Positions 9,005 through 16,566 of a stretch of 64,000 nt of DNA are shown here, piece by piece. The stretch is taken from NCBI RefSeq assembly GCF_003386235.1, contig NZ_QRDZ01000013.1:1-64000 (forward strand), written 5' to 3'. The notes below the pieces were generated by a model. It was given only the letters and a program-made list of their open reading frames with translations. It did not search any database and was not told the origin of the DNA. The stretch's first letter is position 1; every line of letters starts with the position of its first letter. The position numbers and the translations under genes were made by a program. This DNA is from Cohnella phaseoli (GTDB lineage Bacteria; Bacillota; Bacilli; Paenibacillales; Paenibacillaceae).

Positions 9005-10118
9005 ATCCGGGCGTACTTTCCCGATTGTTGAACGGGAATTAAACGGTAACATCATCAACAAATATTCCGTTAACCCAGCCGATCTCATGCGTTTGATGAT
9101 TAAAAATGCAGATGATTGGATGATTTTCGAAGCATTTACTGCCAGAAGTGAAGGGCCTTATAACATATTCGACAGCCTTTTTTCCTTCCTTGATGAGCAA
9201 AGCGATAAAAACTATGGAGAAATATGGTTCAATGAACTTCTCAAGCATATGAGAGATTCTGCTTATTCTCACACCAAGCGAACGTATGCTTATGATTTCT
9301 CTGAGCTACTTCGTGTGATGTGTAAAAATCTAACTAATACAGAATTGGATTCAGACGCATATCGACGTCTATTTCAAGGGATTCTTGCTAAGGCGGAAAA
9401 CGTATTGGATCCAGAGGCTGTTGCAAAGTTGGCGAAGTACTTGCTGGAATCTGTTCAATTTTTTGATTCACCAAACATAGGGCTGGTGCAATCGATATTG
9501 GATACGATTTTTAAGTATGTTCGCTCACATGAGAGCATTAATGAAATGTGGACGTTTCTTGCGGAGAGAGTATCGCAAGAATCGGTTATGAATTATGCTT
9601 TGGCTCATTTGGACGAACTGGTAATCAACACGCCCATTCTACCGAGCAATTGCATATTTTACTCGAAACGACGGCAAGAGGAGATCATCGCCATACGAGT
9701 ACACAAGCAAATGATAGATGTAAATCTTATTGGCACGGAGTATCCTTCTGTTGGGCACCCAGCATTAATTTACGTGTTCAAATTGAAGAAGGAGAAACCT
9801 AGCATAGAGGCATTCCTTTTTGCAGTAAAAGATACCGTGATTACTGAGAAAACGCTCCTTTACCGATATCCTTATTCAAATGTCTATGGTAACGGGAAGT
9901 GTTGTTGGAGTACTTTTCCCAACATTGATAAGGTTCGGCAGCTAGAATCATTTCCGGACATTTTTATGAATGGAGAACGGAACTTTCATCTTTACCCAAA
10001 AACCGGAGATATGGATTACCGAGCAATCCTCACCTTGATGAGTGGTCGGGAGTTCGAAGATCAATTGCTCGTCTCCCTAGATGTAAACATCGGGGAACTC
10101 TTAAAAATTGAGGACTAA
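8961..10118 (+). CDS. PRTRC system protein B-like / prokaryotic E2 family D-like protein
   Basis: The protein has 385 residues. The C-terminal half carries the pattern of the PRTRC-B/Prok-E2_D family: LPSNCIFYSK, then GHPALIYVFK, then KTLLYRYPYSNVYGNGKCCW, then a SFPDIFMNGE end. The family is thought to adopt an E2 (ubiquitin-conjugating) fold. The adjacent cysteines in GKCCW are the natural active-site candidates. The N-terminal half (about 1-210) is helical and not recognised. The gene overlaps its upstream neighbour by 44 bases and is followed by the JAMM and ThiF genes, which supports the assignment by context. Confidence 0.7.
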   Translation: MQEMNEKRTRLILDESGRTFPIVERELNGNIINKYSVNPADLMRLMIKNADDWMIFEAFTARSEGPYNIFDSLFSFLDEQSDKNYGEIWFNELLKHMRDSAYSHTKRTYAYDFSELLRVMCKNLTNTELDSDAYRRLFQGILAKAENVLDPEAVAKLAKYLLESVQFFDSPNIGLVQSILDTIFKYVRSHESINEMWTFLAERVSQESVMNYALAHLDELVINTPILPSNCIFYSKRRQEEIIAIRVHKQMIDVNLIGTEYPSVGHPALIYVFKLKKEKPSIEAFLFAVKDTVITEKTLLYRYPYSNVYGNGKCCWSTFPNIDKVRQLESFPDIFMNGERNFHLYPKTGDMDYRAILTLMSGREFEDQLLVSLDVNIGELLKIED

Positions 10119-10135
10119 GGAATAGAAAATTACAC

Positions 10136-10169
10136 AATAAGGGAGGGAAACCCCTCTTTATTTGGGGTG
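10136..10169 (+). promoter_or_regulatory. Two competing hairpins over the JAMM gene ribosome binding site
   Basis: GGGAGGG can pair with CCCTCTT just downstream. Alternatively ACCCC (about 10150-10154) can pair with GGGGT (10164-10168), which is the likely ribosome binding site of the gene at 10177. The two pairings share the C-tract and exclude each other, so translation could be switched. Confidence 0.4.
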
Positions 10170-10176
10170 CCTAATA

Positions 10177-11469
10177 ATGAGCCAATCTGATCTATTTGCA
10201 TTGCTTGGAATTGAAGTGGAGACATCACAGTCGTCCACAAAATCAAAGGATAAGAAGAATGTTGATGTGAAGTCAACCGCTTCGAAGGCAACCACAGCAC
10301 AAGCTCGAAAGTCAGAAACTGCAAAGCAAAAGTACTCCACGCGCGAAGGTATTCGGAAAATGCCGATTCCAGTTCAGGGTTGGACGATCCACTACGCTAC
10401 CCACACGTTTGAAGTTGAACGTTATGCGAGGCAGCTGGTGGATATGGGGGATGAAACTCCTTTGGAAAAGGTTAAAGAGGCTTTGTGGACAAAAGTGCCA
10501 GAAGACGTTCGAGCTGACATTCTGAAGGCGAGAGAGAAACAAGAGAACTCTAACGACAAGGTTCAAAGTGAAACTGTGGAAGAAGAAGACAATCTTGATA
10601 TTGATGAGGATTCCGGTGAAGTTAGGGAGAAGAATATTGCGAAAAAGGAAAAGAAACCTGAAGACCTTTACGATGGAGATATGACGATCGCAATGATCGA
10701 ACAAGCTTTCGCCTACGACTATTTCGAATTCGCATCGTCAGAAGCCATTTCATGGAGGGTTGACCGAGAAAATAAGCGTCTGTTTCCGGCTGTAACAAAC
10801 GGAAAGTGGGGCGCATATTCGACAGGAACCAGGCGATTGTATTGGAAATGGCAAGATTATCTCAAAGATACCGACAAACCTCCAATTGGGGTTGTTGCTG
10901 GTAGGCAAGGTAGGTTATTTGACGTCCGTGAGGATGACTTCATGCGTATCGTAGCGCCTTCGCAGTTAATTAGGGAGCTCGATATACCACCAGAAGGATT
11001 CCATTTGAACTTGGACAAAATTCCAGGGGAATTTCTAGTCCAAACGGTAGCGTTTTTCAAACACTTTGCACAGCAGGAACCTCCAGTTGAAGCGGCGGTC
11101 TACATTACTTGGAACAAGGAAAAGCATTCGTATGCACTCCATTGTCCAAGACAAAGAGTTTCTTTGGCGGAAGTCAGGGCTGATTTCCCTCATTTTTTGG
11201 ACGATCCGGACACGAGGATAGTTGTTTATATTCATTCACACCATCTCTGGCCAGCGGATTTTTCGGGACAGGATGATGCTAATGATAAAGCATTTGCCGT
11301 CTATGGCGTCATTGGTAGGTTAAACTTACCGATGATTGATATGCGCTTTAGGGCAGGTTTTAACGGCCAGCATTACGAAGTGTCGGCAAAAGAATTGTTC
11401 GATTTTTCGGATGTAACTTACTCAGATCAATTTCCACTCGAGTGGCTGGCTTGCGTTGAGCGGGAATAG
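10177..11469 (+). CDS. JAB/JAMM metalloprotease (PRTRC protein A / Mov34-PAD1 family)
   Basis: From the ATG at 10177 the protein has 430 residues. The C-terminal domain (about 290-420) holds the zinc-protease signature: a glutamate near 305, then HSH (353-355), seven residues, then S363-x-x-D366, exactly the H-x-H-x7-S-x-x-D spacing. Such enzymes remove ubiquitin-like tags or mature their precursors. The N-terminal 130 residues are lysine- and glutamate-rich and low complexity, probably a flexible linker. It sits between the E2-like and the E1-like gene, so a deconjugase or processing role is likely. Confidence 0.85.
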   Translation: MSQSDLFALLGIEVETSQSSTKSKDKKNVDVKSTASKATTAQARKSETAKQKYSTREGIRKMPIPVQGWTIHYATHTFEVERYARQLVDMGDETPLEKVKEALWTKVPEDVRADILKAREKQENSNDKVQSETVEEEDNLDIDEDSGEVREKNIAKKEKKPEDLYDGDMTIAMIEQAFAYDYFEFASSEAISWRVDRENKRLFPAVTNGKWGAYSTGTRRLYWKWQDYLKDTDKPPIGVVAGRQGRLFDVREDDFMRIVAPSQLIRELDIPPEGFHLNLDKIPGEFLVQTVAFFKHFAQQEPPVEAAVYITWNKEKHSYALHCPRQRVSLAEVRADFPHFLDDPDTRIVVYIHSHHLWPADFSGQDDANDKAFAVYGVIGRLNLPMIDMRFRAGFNGQHYEVSAKELFDFSDVTYSDQFPLEWLACVERE

Positions 11470-11473
11470 AGGA

Positions 11474-11501
11474 AAAAGGGGTCCATTATTGGACCTCTTT
11501 T
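11474..11501 (+). terminator. Hairpin with T-tract between JAMM and ThiF genes
   Basis: AAAAGGGGTCC and GGACCTCTTTT form an almost perfect stem with an ATTATT loop. It falls 4 bases after the JAMM stop and 22 bases before the ThiF start, so it could attenuate ThiF expression. Confidence 0.7.
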
Positions 11502-11523
11502 GTCTACAAAGGAGGTTGTATTC

Positions 11524-12381
11524 ATGCCAAGCGAAATTAAATTCCCCACAACGCCAATATACCAATTCACAATCGTCGGTGCCGGCGCAAATGGTAGCCA
11601 CTATTTCCGGGGGTTGTGTCAAGACCTTCGTACGCACAGCAATGCTAATCAGAATCATTCTGAAAAAAGGTACATCTTGGATCACATCATGTTGATTGAT
11701 GGGGACAAGGTGGAAGAGAAAAACTTGGGGAACCAACTCTTCGAATCGGAGGAGATTGGAGAGTACAAGGTGACTTGTCTTGCGGAGCGATATGGCAGCC
11801 ACTACGACCTAGAGGTCTTTAGGCATACCGGTTATATACAGGATGCTCAGCAACTCGCTGAACTCATGCCGGTGAATACGTCGAACCGCGGAGAGTTCAT
11901 ACCCGTAATCGTTGCCATGGTCGACAACAATGCTACCCGGCAGATCGTAGACACGTATTTTCGTGACGCAAACGTCCAGACGTTAATCTACATCGATGCT
12001 GGCGTCCACGCGATCCAAATGGAGCGGGGACCGGGAGGGATGGCCGGTCGAGTCGATACTGGGAATAACGGACAGGTGGTCGTGGGCTTCAAGTATCGGG
12101 GCGAAATCATCATGGAACCCGTTACTGGGGTTTATCCCGAGATCCTGACTGATACAGATTCAAGGGTTCCTGGATGCGGCGCAGTTGTGGAGTCACAACC
12201 TCAAAGACTTATGTCTAACAAATTTGCCGCCCAGATCGCTAACAACCTGGTAACCAGCTTGCTTTCTGAACGCGCTATTCTCATCCATCAAGTGCATTTT
12301 GACGCGAGATTTTGCGGCTCACGCGCCACCTATGTGAGTCAAGCACAAGCTTCCGCCTTTGATCACCTGATTGGGGGATAA
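11524..12381 (+). CDS. ThiF/E1-like adenylyltransferase (PRTRC ThiF family)
   Basis: From the ATG at 11524 (AAAGGAGG upstream) the protein has 285 residues. It shows the Rossmann P-loop GAGANGS (about 19-25), the LIDGDKVEEKNLGNQ segment with the ATP-binding acidic residue, MVDNNATR, and a PGCG segment with the candidate catalytic cysteine. These are E1/ThiF/MoeB traits: adenylation of a ubiquitin-like C-terminus and thioester formation. Its place after the E2-like and JAMM genes matches PRTRC cassettes. The usual target, a small protein ending in glycine, is not visible next to it. Confidence 0.87.
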   Translation: MPSEIKFPTTPIYQFTIVGAGANGSHYFRGLCQDLRTHSNANQNHSEKRYILDHIMLIDGDKVEEKNLGNQLFESEEIGEYKVTCLAERYGSHYDLEVFRHTGYIQDAQQLAELMPVNTSNRGEFIPVIVAMVDNNATRQIVDTYFRDANVQTLIYIDAGVHAIQMERGPGGMAGRVDTGNNGQVVVGFKYRGEIIMEPVTGVYPEILTDTDSRVPGCGAVVESQPQRLMSNKFAAQIANNLVTSLLSERAILIHQVHFDARFCGSRATYVSQAQASAFDHLIGG

Positions 12382-12383
12382 CT

Positions 12384-12716
12384 ATGGAGACCAATGCGTG
12401 CAAATGGCCATCAGCTGAACGTATTCAAATTATCAAAGTGAATCCTCCGAATCGTTATGGGGATTATTCGTTTAAATGCCTGTCGCTTGAAGGGGAAAAC
12501 ACGACGATCGCTCGATGTGACATCATTTTGGATGATGAGGCTAGACTGATCGAGGAGCTTGCAGGGATCTTCCTGCAGCACAAAGTTCCGCCGCGCTCTC
12601 CAAGATACAGTGTCATTGTCAGGGCGCTGCTAAAGAACCGCGTCCCGTATGTCTCCCTGTTGAAGCAGCTTTTAAAAGAGAAGAGAAACTTATTTCAATT
12701 GGAACTGAACTTCTAA
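12384..12716 (+). CDS. Hypothetical protein following ThiF gene
   Basis: The 110-residue protein starts 2 bases after the ThiF stop (GGGGATAACT precedes the ATG), so it is in the same operon. It is not recognised. The first half is predicted beta-rich and the second half helical and lysine/leucine-rich. It ends in ELNF without di-glycine, so it is not an obvious ubiquitin-like modifier, though it could be one that is processed. A strong hairpin follows. Confidence 0.65.
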   Translation: METNACKWPSAERIQIIKVNPPNRYGDYSFKCLSLEGENTTIARCDIILDDEARLIEELAGIFLQHKVPPRSPRYSVIVRALLKNRVPYVSLLKQLLKEKRNLFQLELNF

Positions 12717-12723
12717 TATTACT

Positions 12724-12760
12724 AGACGGGGAGAGGGCTGTTTTTTTCGGCCCTCTGTCT
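12724..12760 (+). terminator. Hairpin between the conjugation block and the methyltransferase
   Basis: AGAGGGC (12732-12738) pairs with GCCCTCT (12750-12756), flanked by AGAC and GTCT, with a T7 tract in the loop instead of after the stem. It separates the ThiF operon from the DNA methyltransferase. Confidence 0.55.
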
Positions 12761-12778
12761 TGATAAAAGGAGAAAAAA

Positions 12779-14968
12779 ATGGGAGCTCAACCTATTTCAA
12801 AATTTAATGTCATTCCAGTGTGTAAAGCTGACTTCGCGGGTTCCTACTGGGGTAATGGTGGGAAAGCACCCTCTGAACAAGTCCGAACGGAATTTACAGT
12901 GGCATACCTATTCGGTGGTGTAGGCGGCGGAGCGATTGGCGTTCAGCGTTCACGAGGCCACTACAAAGGAACAGTGGGGCGATTTAGATCGCTCTGTAGT
13001 ATTGACGCGGATCCGATCGCGAGCAAGAACTACGAAAGACTGACTGGGAATAAAGGTACAGGCAAAGTCATAGACCTCTTCAGTTACAAACAGTACGTTG
13101 CTTTTCATGGCAAGCGGCCGCCGGCAAATTGGAAAGAATGCACACCTTGGGATCTTTGGGAGGCATTCGGGTACATTGTTCCGGATCTGATTTTGACCAG
13201 TCCGCCATGTAAAGGGTTCAGCGGATTGTTGCCGGAGAAAAGCAGCAAGACTGCGAAGTATCAAGCACTGAATCAGCTTACCATTCGTGGACTGACTCTC
13301 ACGCTAGAGGCATGCGAACAGTACGGTGATGCACTTCCTAAAATCGTTGCCCTTGAAAATGTACCGCGGATCAAAACTCGCGGGAAAGAAATATTAAAGG
13401 AGATTGTAGATTTACTAAAAAGGAAGGGATACGCAGTCACCGGTTATGACCATGACTTAGGGTTAACCGGCGGTCTTGGCCAAATCCGGAAAAGGTACTT
13501 GCTTGTCGCGCGTTTAGAAAGAGTGATGACGAGCTTTATCTTTAAGCCGGAACAGAAAAAGCACAGAACGATTGGAGATGTTCTGGGTAATTTGCCCCTG
13601 CCTGGTGATGTGATTCACGGTGGTAGGCTTAATCGGCTTCCCAACCTTTCGTTCAAGACGTGGCTGCGGCTTGCTTTGATTCCTAAAAAGGGAGATTGGA
13701 GAGATCTCAATAAAATAGATTGGTGGAATTACCGATTAACACATGTCCCGCGTGGTGGAGGATCTTGGGGCGTACAGGATTGGGACGAGCCATCAACTGC
13801 AGTGATTGGGAAATCAAGAGTCGGAGGAAGCAATGCCTCAGCCGTTGCAGATGTCCGTATTGGCCACTTACCGCGTGCAGGTGCATATGAAGTTGGAGAT
13901 TGGGAGAAGCCATCCCGAACGGTGACGGGTGCTCAGGGTGTAGGAACAAGCAATGGATGTTCGGCCATCTCGGATCCTCGTTTTCAAATCAATGAAGGTA
14001 ACGGAAAAGCAAACTTGATGCGCATTATGCAGGTCGACGAACCGGCAGCGTGCATCACGGGCAGCGCGGGACCAACCAATGGTGCAGCGTGCATTGCGGA
14101 TCCGACGCTCAAGGAGAGAGCAAGCAGACATCCAGCCGTCTACAAAATTGTCTCAGTTGATGACCCTGCTCCCTGTGTCACGGGAACAAGGCTTGGTAGC
14201 GGTCAGTTTGCGATCGCTGATCCCGGAAAAGTCAAAGATATGTATCCTGGTGGATATGGGGTAAATGATTGGCATGGAGTTTCGGATCCTATCCGGAGTC
14301 AAGGACGTGTAATGAATGCGCCAGTCTCGATTGCCGATGTTCGATTGCCGTTGCCATCGTGTGGTGGGCGGTACACGAATAAATGGCAGATGGAAGATTG
14401 GTTGGGCGTAGCTGCAACGATAACTGGAGCGCCTGACATTCAAAGTGGGGCTCCTAGTATCAATGACCCGCGACTTACGTGCAATCCTCGTGCAGGCACA
14501 ATGGGTGTTATGCCCGCAGATGAGCCTGCAAAAACCATTATTGGCTCAGCTGATATTCACGCTGCAACCAGTGCTGTGGCGGATGATTGGTTCTCGTTTG
14601 AGGATCTAGAGGGAGCGGGGGAACCAGATTCGGAGATTCCTGCAGATGACGATAGGGGAGTATTTATCATTCTTTCAACGGATGGGACCTGGCACAGGCC
14701 TTTAACAACGATGGAACTTGGTGCGATCCAGACGCTTCCAATGACACTGCCAGATGGAACTCCATTTGACTTGGTGGATTGCCCGGAGGCAAAAGCGAGA
14801 GAATATATCGGAAACGCAATTCCTCCAGATGCTGCAGAAGAAGTGGGTAATGTTTTTCTAGATGCTTTAATGATAAGCAGCGTTGGAGAATTCACGATGG
14901 GTTTTGAAGAGGTTTGGGTACATCCGCATGATGATGATGAGCGGACATATGCCATACTTATGCAGTAG
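12779..14968 (+). CDS. DNA (cytosine-5) methyltransferase with repeat-rich target region
   Basis: The protein has 729 residues, about twice the usual size. Motif I is YLFGGVGGG, motif IV is SPPCKGF with catalytic C144, motif VI is ENVPR, and motif VIII is QIRKRYLLVA. The final motifs IX/X are near MELGAIQTLP and REYIGNAIPP at the end. Between them (about residues 320-600) lie seven or so degenerate units of about 40 residues, each with a DW/D-EPS-x-TVTG core and an A-x-A-DPR end. They look like duplicated copies of the segment that normally precedes motif IX. No restriction enzyme is adjacent, so it is probably a solitary methylase protecting or marking the element. RBS is AAAAGGAG. Confidence 0.9.
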   Translation: MGAQPISKFNVIPVCKADFAGSYWGNGGKAPSEQVRTEFTVAYLFGGVGGGAIGVQRSRGHYKGTVGRFRSLCSIDADPIASKNYERLTGNKGTGKVIDLFSYKQYVAFHGKRPPANWKECTPWDLWEAFGYIVPDLILTSPPCKGFSGLLPEKSSKTAKYQALNQLTIRGLTLTLEACEQYGDALPKIVALENVPRIKTRGKEILKEIVDLLKRKGYAVTGYDHDLGLTGGLGQIRKRYLLVARLERVMTSFIFKPEQKKHRTIGDVLGNLPLPGDVIHGGRLNRLPNLSFKTWLRLALIPKKGDWRDLNKIDWWNYRLTHVPRGGGSWGVQDWDEPSTAVIGKSRVGGSNASAVADVRIGHLPRAGAYEVGDWEKPSRTVTGAQGVGTSNGCSAISDPRFQINEGNGKANLMRIMQVDEPAACITGSAGPTNGAACIADPTLKERASRHPAVYKIVSVDDPAPCVTGTRLGSGQFAIADPGKVKDMYPGGYGVNDWHGVSDPIRSQGRVMNAPVSIADVRLPLPSCGGRYTNKWQMEDWLGVAATITGAPDIQSGAPSINDPRLTCNPRAGTMGVMPADEPAKTIIGSADIHAATSAVADDWFSFEDLEGAGEPDSEIPADDDRGVFIILSTDGTWHRPLTTMELGAIQTLPMTLPDGTPFDLVDCPEAKAREYIGNAIPPDAAEEVGNVFLDALMISSVGEFTMGFEEVWVHPHDDDERTYAILMQ

Positions 14969-14975
14969 TAAAGCG

Positions 14976-15008
14976 AAAAACACTCCAGATCATTCTGGAG
15001 TGTTTTTT
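14976..15008. terminator. Bidirectional terminator
   Basis: AAAACACTCCAGA and TCTGGAGTGTTTTTT form a long stem with a 4-base loop. It serves the methyltransferase on the plus strand and the convergent minus-strand operon. Confidence 0.85.
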
Positions 15009-15010
15009 AT

Positions 15011-15190
15011 CTATTTCTTTGTATTCGATTTTGTAGTAGCCACCTGGAGTTTCGCTAGGTTTAATTCCTTGATTACGTCGCTAGTGGCGGGAGGAATCTG
15101 GAAGTCCAAGGATACACGCTGGCCAGAATACTTGGATCGAGACTTTACCGTTCTACCCTTTTTAGGGCCTATCCACATCGCTTTTGCCAT
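15011..15190 (-). CDS. Small basic hypothetical protein (59 aa)
   Basis: Reading on the minus strand from ATG at 15190 (GGAAAGGAG, 8-9 bases upstream) gives 59 residues starting MAKAMWIGPKKGRTVKSRSK. It is strongly basic, with no cysteines or membrane segment, and ends just before the shared terminator. It is the last gene of a three-gene minus-strand operon. No family is recognised. Confidence 0.6.
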   Translation of the reverse strand: MAKAMWIGPKKGRTVKSRSKYSGQRVSLDFQIPPATSDVIKELNLAKLQVATTKSNTKK

Positions 15191-15219
15191 AAAATCGCGC
15201 TCCTTTCCAGAAGAATTTA

Positions 15220-16080
15220 CTAGGTTCTATTTAATTTTAGCACAGTTTCAGGAAACTTGTCCACGTGTCCTAAATATAGTAGATTAGCCGTTGCTGTAAA
15301 GAAGGCTTCCTGTTGTTTTATCGTGATCGCATCCTTCTTCATGACAAATACGATGTAAGCTAATCTAAAATTACCACTGTTCCGTTGAAAGAGAACATAG
15401 TCCACTGGGTAGTTTTCATACTTGCCCGGCACGATGTTCGGCCGATCTGCGAATGTCTTCTTACCAGGATGTCGTAAGGCAGCCTCAATGATATGTATAT
15501 CGTTTTCGTTTAAGTGCTGGGAGGTGCTTACAGAAGTGTATTCTCTATCATTATTCGTTTTAACAAGCCAATAGGATCGGAACTCGTGTTCCTTCAGGTT
15601 GAGAAGGGAGGCGACTCCGCTATTAAATGCATCGAGAAAGGTGTCAACGGCTTCCAGTGCACTATCGGAGCCGGGTCGCTCATCGACAGCGGCAACTGCA
15701 GCAGCCATTTCCGAAGATGCAATCCATTTAATGCGGTTGTCAGTAAATGGATAATATCCCTTAAATCCTTTGTAAATCAGAAAATATATGAAAACCAGAA
15801 TGGAAGATAGACCCGCAAGCCAAACGATTTCAACAAAAAAGCTCAGACCAAAAAAAGTCCACTTTGGAAAGTCACCCGGCGGTGGGGTTGCGGAGTGATC
15901 AGGAATCATTTGAACGATTGCCTTGAATGGCCAAGCCATAAAATCGACCACACTATCAAGCACACTCCCGGTAATGGATGCAACCAAGCGATCTCTTATC
16001 ACCTTAATGACAACGAAGGTGAACAATATCCCGAGAAAGGATAGGAAACCCCTTAACGCCCACTTAAGAAAACCCGTCAC
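15220..16080 (-). CDS. Membrane protein with C-terminal GAF-like soluble domain
   Basis: The preferred start is the GTG at 16080, which has AAAGGGAGG 7 bases upstream, giving 286 residues; the frame extends to an ATG at 16152 that touches the previous stop. There are two hydrophobic segments (about residues 8-28 and 85-110 from the GTG). A soluble C-terminal domain of about 170 residues follows, with a pattern of strands and helices like a GAF/PAS sensor. It may sense a signal at the membrane. A similar layout occurs in the divergent gene at 16567. Not assigned to a named family. Confidence 0.7.
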   Translation of the reverse strand: MTGFLKWALRGFLSFLGILFTFVVIKVIRDRLVASITGSVLDSVVDFMAWPFKAIVQMIPDHSATPPPGDFPKWTFFGLSFFVEIVWLAGLSSILVFIYFLIYKGFKGYYPFTDNRIKWIASSEMAAAVAAVDERPGSDSALEAVDTFLDAFNSGVASLLNLKEHEFRSYWLVKTNNDREYTSVSTSQHLNENDIHIIEAALRHPGKKTFADRPNIVPGKYENYPVDYVLFQRNSGNFRLAYIVFVMKKDAITIKQQEAFFTATANLLYLGHVDKFPETVLKLNRT

Positions 16081-16152
16081 AATTGCGCCTCCCTTTTTAC
16101 CCATACTGAATATCATAGAATATAATGGGAGATCTGCATAGTATCCTATCAT

Positions 16153-16293
16153 TTATTCTTTACTACTTGGCCTTTGAAACGTTGTAACATAAAGAAAACG
16201 ACCAGAAGGAGCTTTTTTCGTCTGTTTTCCTGTAATCCTGGGTTGGTTCCTATCAGTTTTTTTACTTTGTATCTTCTTCCGGAAGATCCTCAT
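16153..16293 (-). CDS. Small basic hypothetical protein (46 aa)
   Basis: On the minus strand, ATG at 16293 with GAGAGGAG 7 bases upstream opens a 46-codon frame starting MRIFRKKIQSKKTDRNQ. It is very basic, like the other small gene of this operon. Its stop (TAA) is immediately followed by an in-frame ATG of the membrane protein frame, so coupling is possible. Function unknown. Confidence 0.55.
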   Translation of the reverse strand: MRIFRKKIQSKKTDRNQPRITGKQTKKAPSGRFLYVTTFQRPSSKE

Positions 16294-16402
16294 AATACGA
16301 CTCCTCTCAAAGCAACTATTAGCAAGTATGCCCGATCAAACGAAGTAGATACATAGCGTAGCGAATAATAAGGTAGCAAGAAGTTACAGTGGAAAGCAGG
16401 TG

Positions 16403-16430
16403 TTGAAACAACATCGTTATGTGATATAAT
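16403..16430 (+). promoter_or_regulatory. Strong sigma-A promoter
   Basis: TTGAAA (16403-16408) and TATAAT (16425-16430) are separated by 16 bases. Transcription would start about 22 bases before the GCAA-box leader. Confidence 0.85.
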
Positions 16431-16458
16431 TATTTCAAATTCTGGTATAAATCCTTTT

Positions 16459-16534
16459 CGCAAGATAGAAGCCCTATGGGCCGATTTTTTAACGAGAAAT
16501 CGTTAAGGAGACGGCATGTAGGGCTTTTTTTGCG
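16459..16534 (+). promoter_or_regulatory. GCAA-box hairpin leader, copy 2
   Basis: CGCAAGATAGAAGCCCTA (16459-16476) pairs with TAGGGCTTTTTTTGCG (16519-16534). Inside is a second perfect hairpin, AACGA-GAAA-TCGTT. The outer stem ends in a T7 tract, so it doubles as an intrinsic terminator between promoter and gene. Its 5' box is identical to copy 3 while the interior differs. Confidence 0.75.
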
Positions 16535-16566
16535 TGCCAGAGTAATACAAGGGAAGGTGGGTTAAG

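Noticed and set aside
14883..15287. Plus-strand frame across the methyltransferase terminator
   Set aside because: It spans the bidirectional terminator and covers a better supported minus-strand gene.
16152..16152. ATG at 16152 as start of the minus-strand membrane protein
   Set aside because: The GTG at 16080 has a much better ribosome binding site; the ATG remains possible by translational coupling.
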